Shown here piece after piece: positions 4,916 to 6,044 of a DNA stretch of 6,044 nt. This stretch comes from Sneathiella sp. (GTDB taxonomy: Bacteria > Pseudomonadota > Alphaproteobacteria > Sneathiellales > Sneathiellaceae): assembly GCA_016765515.1 (NCBI GenBank), contig JAESPT010000268.1, forward strand, positions 1 to 6,044, given 5' to 3'. The notes beneath the pieces were generated by a model, which was given only the letters and a program-made list of their open reading frames with translations, did no database searches and was not told where the DNA came from. The stretch's first letter is position 1, and the number at the start of each line of letters is the position of its first letter. The position numbers and the translations under genes are program-made.

Positions 4916-5773
4916 ATGATCGTTGATAAAGTCCTGAACTTCAACATACCGCAAACGGAAGAGCAGTATTCCCAGAAAGATGCCATCCTCTATGCCCTGG
5001 GGCTCAATCTTGGTCTGGATCCGGTCAATAGAGAGGAGCTTAAATACTTGTTTGAAGAAAACCTGTCCGTTCTGCCCACCTTCTCTATGGTGCTCGCCCA
5101 TCCTGGATTTTGGCTACAAGATCCTTCCCTTGAAATTGACTGGGTCAAAATTCTACATGCCGAACAGTTTTTAAGCATGTCCCGCCCCTTGCCTGCTAAA
5201 GGCAACGTCATTGCCAGCTATAAGGTGCTGGGTATTACGGACAAGGGGGAAGGTCGCGGCGCTATTGTCTATTTTGAGAAAATTCTTAAAGATTTGAAGG
5301 ACGGCGAAGAATATAGCCGTGTGACAACCGGTGTCTTCTGCAGGGGAGATGGTGGGTGCGGTAACCATGGACAGGTCCCTGAGCCTCTTTCGGCTGTCCC
5401 CAATGAAGATCCAGACTTGGTTATCCGCAAGACAATCGATCCGCGGTCTGCCCTGATCTATCGCTTGAGCGGTGATTTCAATCCCCTGCATATCTCCCCG
5501 GACATTGCCCACAAGGCCGGATATCCGCAGCCTATCCTGCATGGTCTTTGCACAATGGGCATTGCCGGACATATCCTGCTGGAAAACTTGGCGGCGGGTG
5601 ATGCGGCGCAATTTAAAGGATATGCCTGTCGTTTCAGCCGTCCGGTATTTCCAGGAGACACGATCCGCACAGAAATCTGGAAAAACGGAGAGGTCGCCCA
5701 TTTTCGGGTTATAGCGGAAAATCGGGATGAAGTGGTTCTGGATCGTGGTCAAGTCAAATTGAATACACAGTAA
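4916..5773 (+). CDS. MaoC-family double-hotdog acyl dehydratase (2-enoyl-CoA hydratase 2 type)
   Basis: A 285-residue cytoplasmic protein with two hotdog domains. The N-terminal one (about 1-150) carries the family marks ALGLNLGLDP (27-36), LPTFSMVLAHPGFW (53-66) and HAEQF (81-85). The C-terminal one has the hydratase-2 catalytic motif YRLSGDFNPLHI (182-193), with D187, N189 and H192, followed by GYPQPILHGLCTMG. Enzymes of this group hydrate trans-2-enoyl-CoA to (R)-3-hydroxyacyl-CoA, or run the reverse dehydration, for example the hydratase part of peroxisomal multifunctional enzyme 2. Length and architecture are complete. AAAAGGA at 4901-4907 lies 8 bases before ATG 4916. A crotonase gene starts 22 bases downstream, pointing to a shared role in breaking down or modifying an acyl-CoA of unknown chain type. 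The family is confident; the physiological substrate is not. Confidence 0.93.
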   Translation: MIVDKVLNFNIPQTEEQYSQKDAILYALGLNLGLDPVNREELKYLFEENLSVLPTFSMVLAHPGFWLQDPSLEIDWVKILHAEQFLSMSRPLPAKGNVIASYKVLGITDKGEGRGAIVYFEKILKDLKDGEEYSRVTTGVFCRGDGGCGNHGQVPEPLSAVPNEDPDLVIRKTIDPRSALIYRLSGDFNPLHISPDIAHKAGYPQPILHGLCTMGIAGHILLENLAAGDAAQFKGYACRFSRPVFPGDTIRTEIWKNGEVAHFRVIAENRDEVVLDRGQVKLNTQ

Positions 5774-5795
5774 TTATAGCCAAGAGAACACAATC

Positions 5796-6044
5796 ATGAC
5801 GGATCACTTGAATGCATCCACAGACGACGAAATCCTGGCTGAGCGCACAGAAGCAATCTGTACTTTAACCTTGAACAGACCACAGGCACGCAATGCGCTT
5901 ACCACTCATATGGCTGACCTTCTGATATCCCAGATAGAAGCCTGCCAATCTGATGGGACGAGGGTTATTATCCTTACCGGCTCAGCCCCCGCGTTTTGCA
6001 GCGGCGGGGATCTCAATCTTATTGCAGAACTGGGAAAAGGCAAT
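5796..6044 (+). CDS. Enoyl-CoA hydratase/isomerase (crotonase family), N-terminal part (3' end outside window)
   Basis: The frame is open from ATG 5796 to the window end, 83 residues. It shows the crotonase opening: the strand-loop LTLNRPQARNAL (24-35), VIILTGSAPAFCSGGDL (57-73), where the FCSGGD segment forms part of the CoA-binding oxyanion hole. The family hydrates, isomerises or otherwise transforms acyl-CoA esters through an enolate intermediate. The catalytic acidic residues that would separate hydratase from isomerase or other members lie past the window. An extra stretch of about 15 polar residues precedes the first conserved strand. The ribosome binding site is weak (AAGAGA at 5783-5788), and the 22-base gap from the MaoC gene suggests cotranscription. 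Confidence 0.9.
   Translation, partial: MTDHLNASTDDEILAERTEAICTLTLNRPQARNALTTHMADLLISQIEACQSDGTRVIILTGSAPAFCSGGDLNLIAELGKGN

Noticed and set aside
5171..5752. 193-codon minus-strand open frame
   Set aside because: It is antisense to the MaoC gene, has no recognisable family pattern and no ribosome binding site of note.
1..6044. CRISPR array, tRNA/rRNA, insertion sequence ends, integrase or toxin-antitoxin pair
   Set aside because: No regularly spaced repeats, no cloverleaf or CCA-ending gene, no transposase frame with terminal inverted repeats, and no paired small overlapping genes were seen.

Overview
The window reads as chromosomal DNA of an alphaproteobacterium of moderate GC content. 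The evidence is a RecA whose N-terminus and core follow the alphaproteobacterial pattern, a LexA-type GTTC-N7-GTTC-like box in the recA promoter, a eukaryote-like NADP-isocitrate dehydrogenase tail, and a VPLPA-CTERM envelope protein. The order (taxonomic) cannot be fixed from this sequence; a marine or sediment bacterium is only a guess.

Layout. Bases 1-260 hold the last 85 codons of icd (+), closed by a good terminator. An AT-rich gap leads to an intact, secreted VPLPA-CTERM protein (481-1083, +), which has its own perfect-stem terminator. Next comes a GAF-GGDEF protein (1289-2242, +) with a degenerate active-site motif (GGEQF), a preserved c-di-GMP inhibitory site (RxxD) and a clipped C-terminus. 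Directly against its stop codon lies the frameshifted 3' end of a second VPLPA-CTERM gene (2241-2436), a relic related to the intact copy. On the minus strand a two-gene unit runs 3291 to 2479: a lipocalin-like small protein, then a VOC (glyoxalase-fold) protein that begins at TTG. recA (3420-4499, -) follows, with a strong terminator and an SOS-type promoter. After a 416-base divergent gap, a plus-strand unit encodes a MaoC-type double-hotdog dehydratase (4916-5773) and the start of a crotonase-family enoyl-CoA hydratase/isomerase (5796 to the window end).

How it fits together. recA and icd are housekeeping genes that lie close together, with alaS, in a number of alphaproteobacteria. Here the space between their facing 3' ends (261-3419) holds no alaS, only accessory genes with signs of decay and rearrangement: a pseudogene, a truncated signalling domain and AT-rich flanks. 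The MaoC/crotonase pair is a probable acyl-CoA (beta-oxidation-like) operon, unrelated to recA apart from the shared divergent intergenic region.

Most worth a second look: the junction of truncated GGDEF gene and VPLPA-CTERM relic, the GGEQF/intact I-site combination, and a Ser in RecA at the position equivalent to E. coli Phe217. No clearly new multi-gene system is visible.
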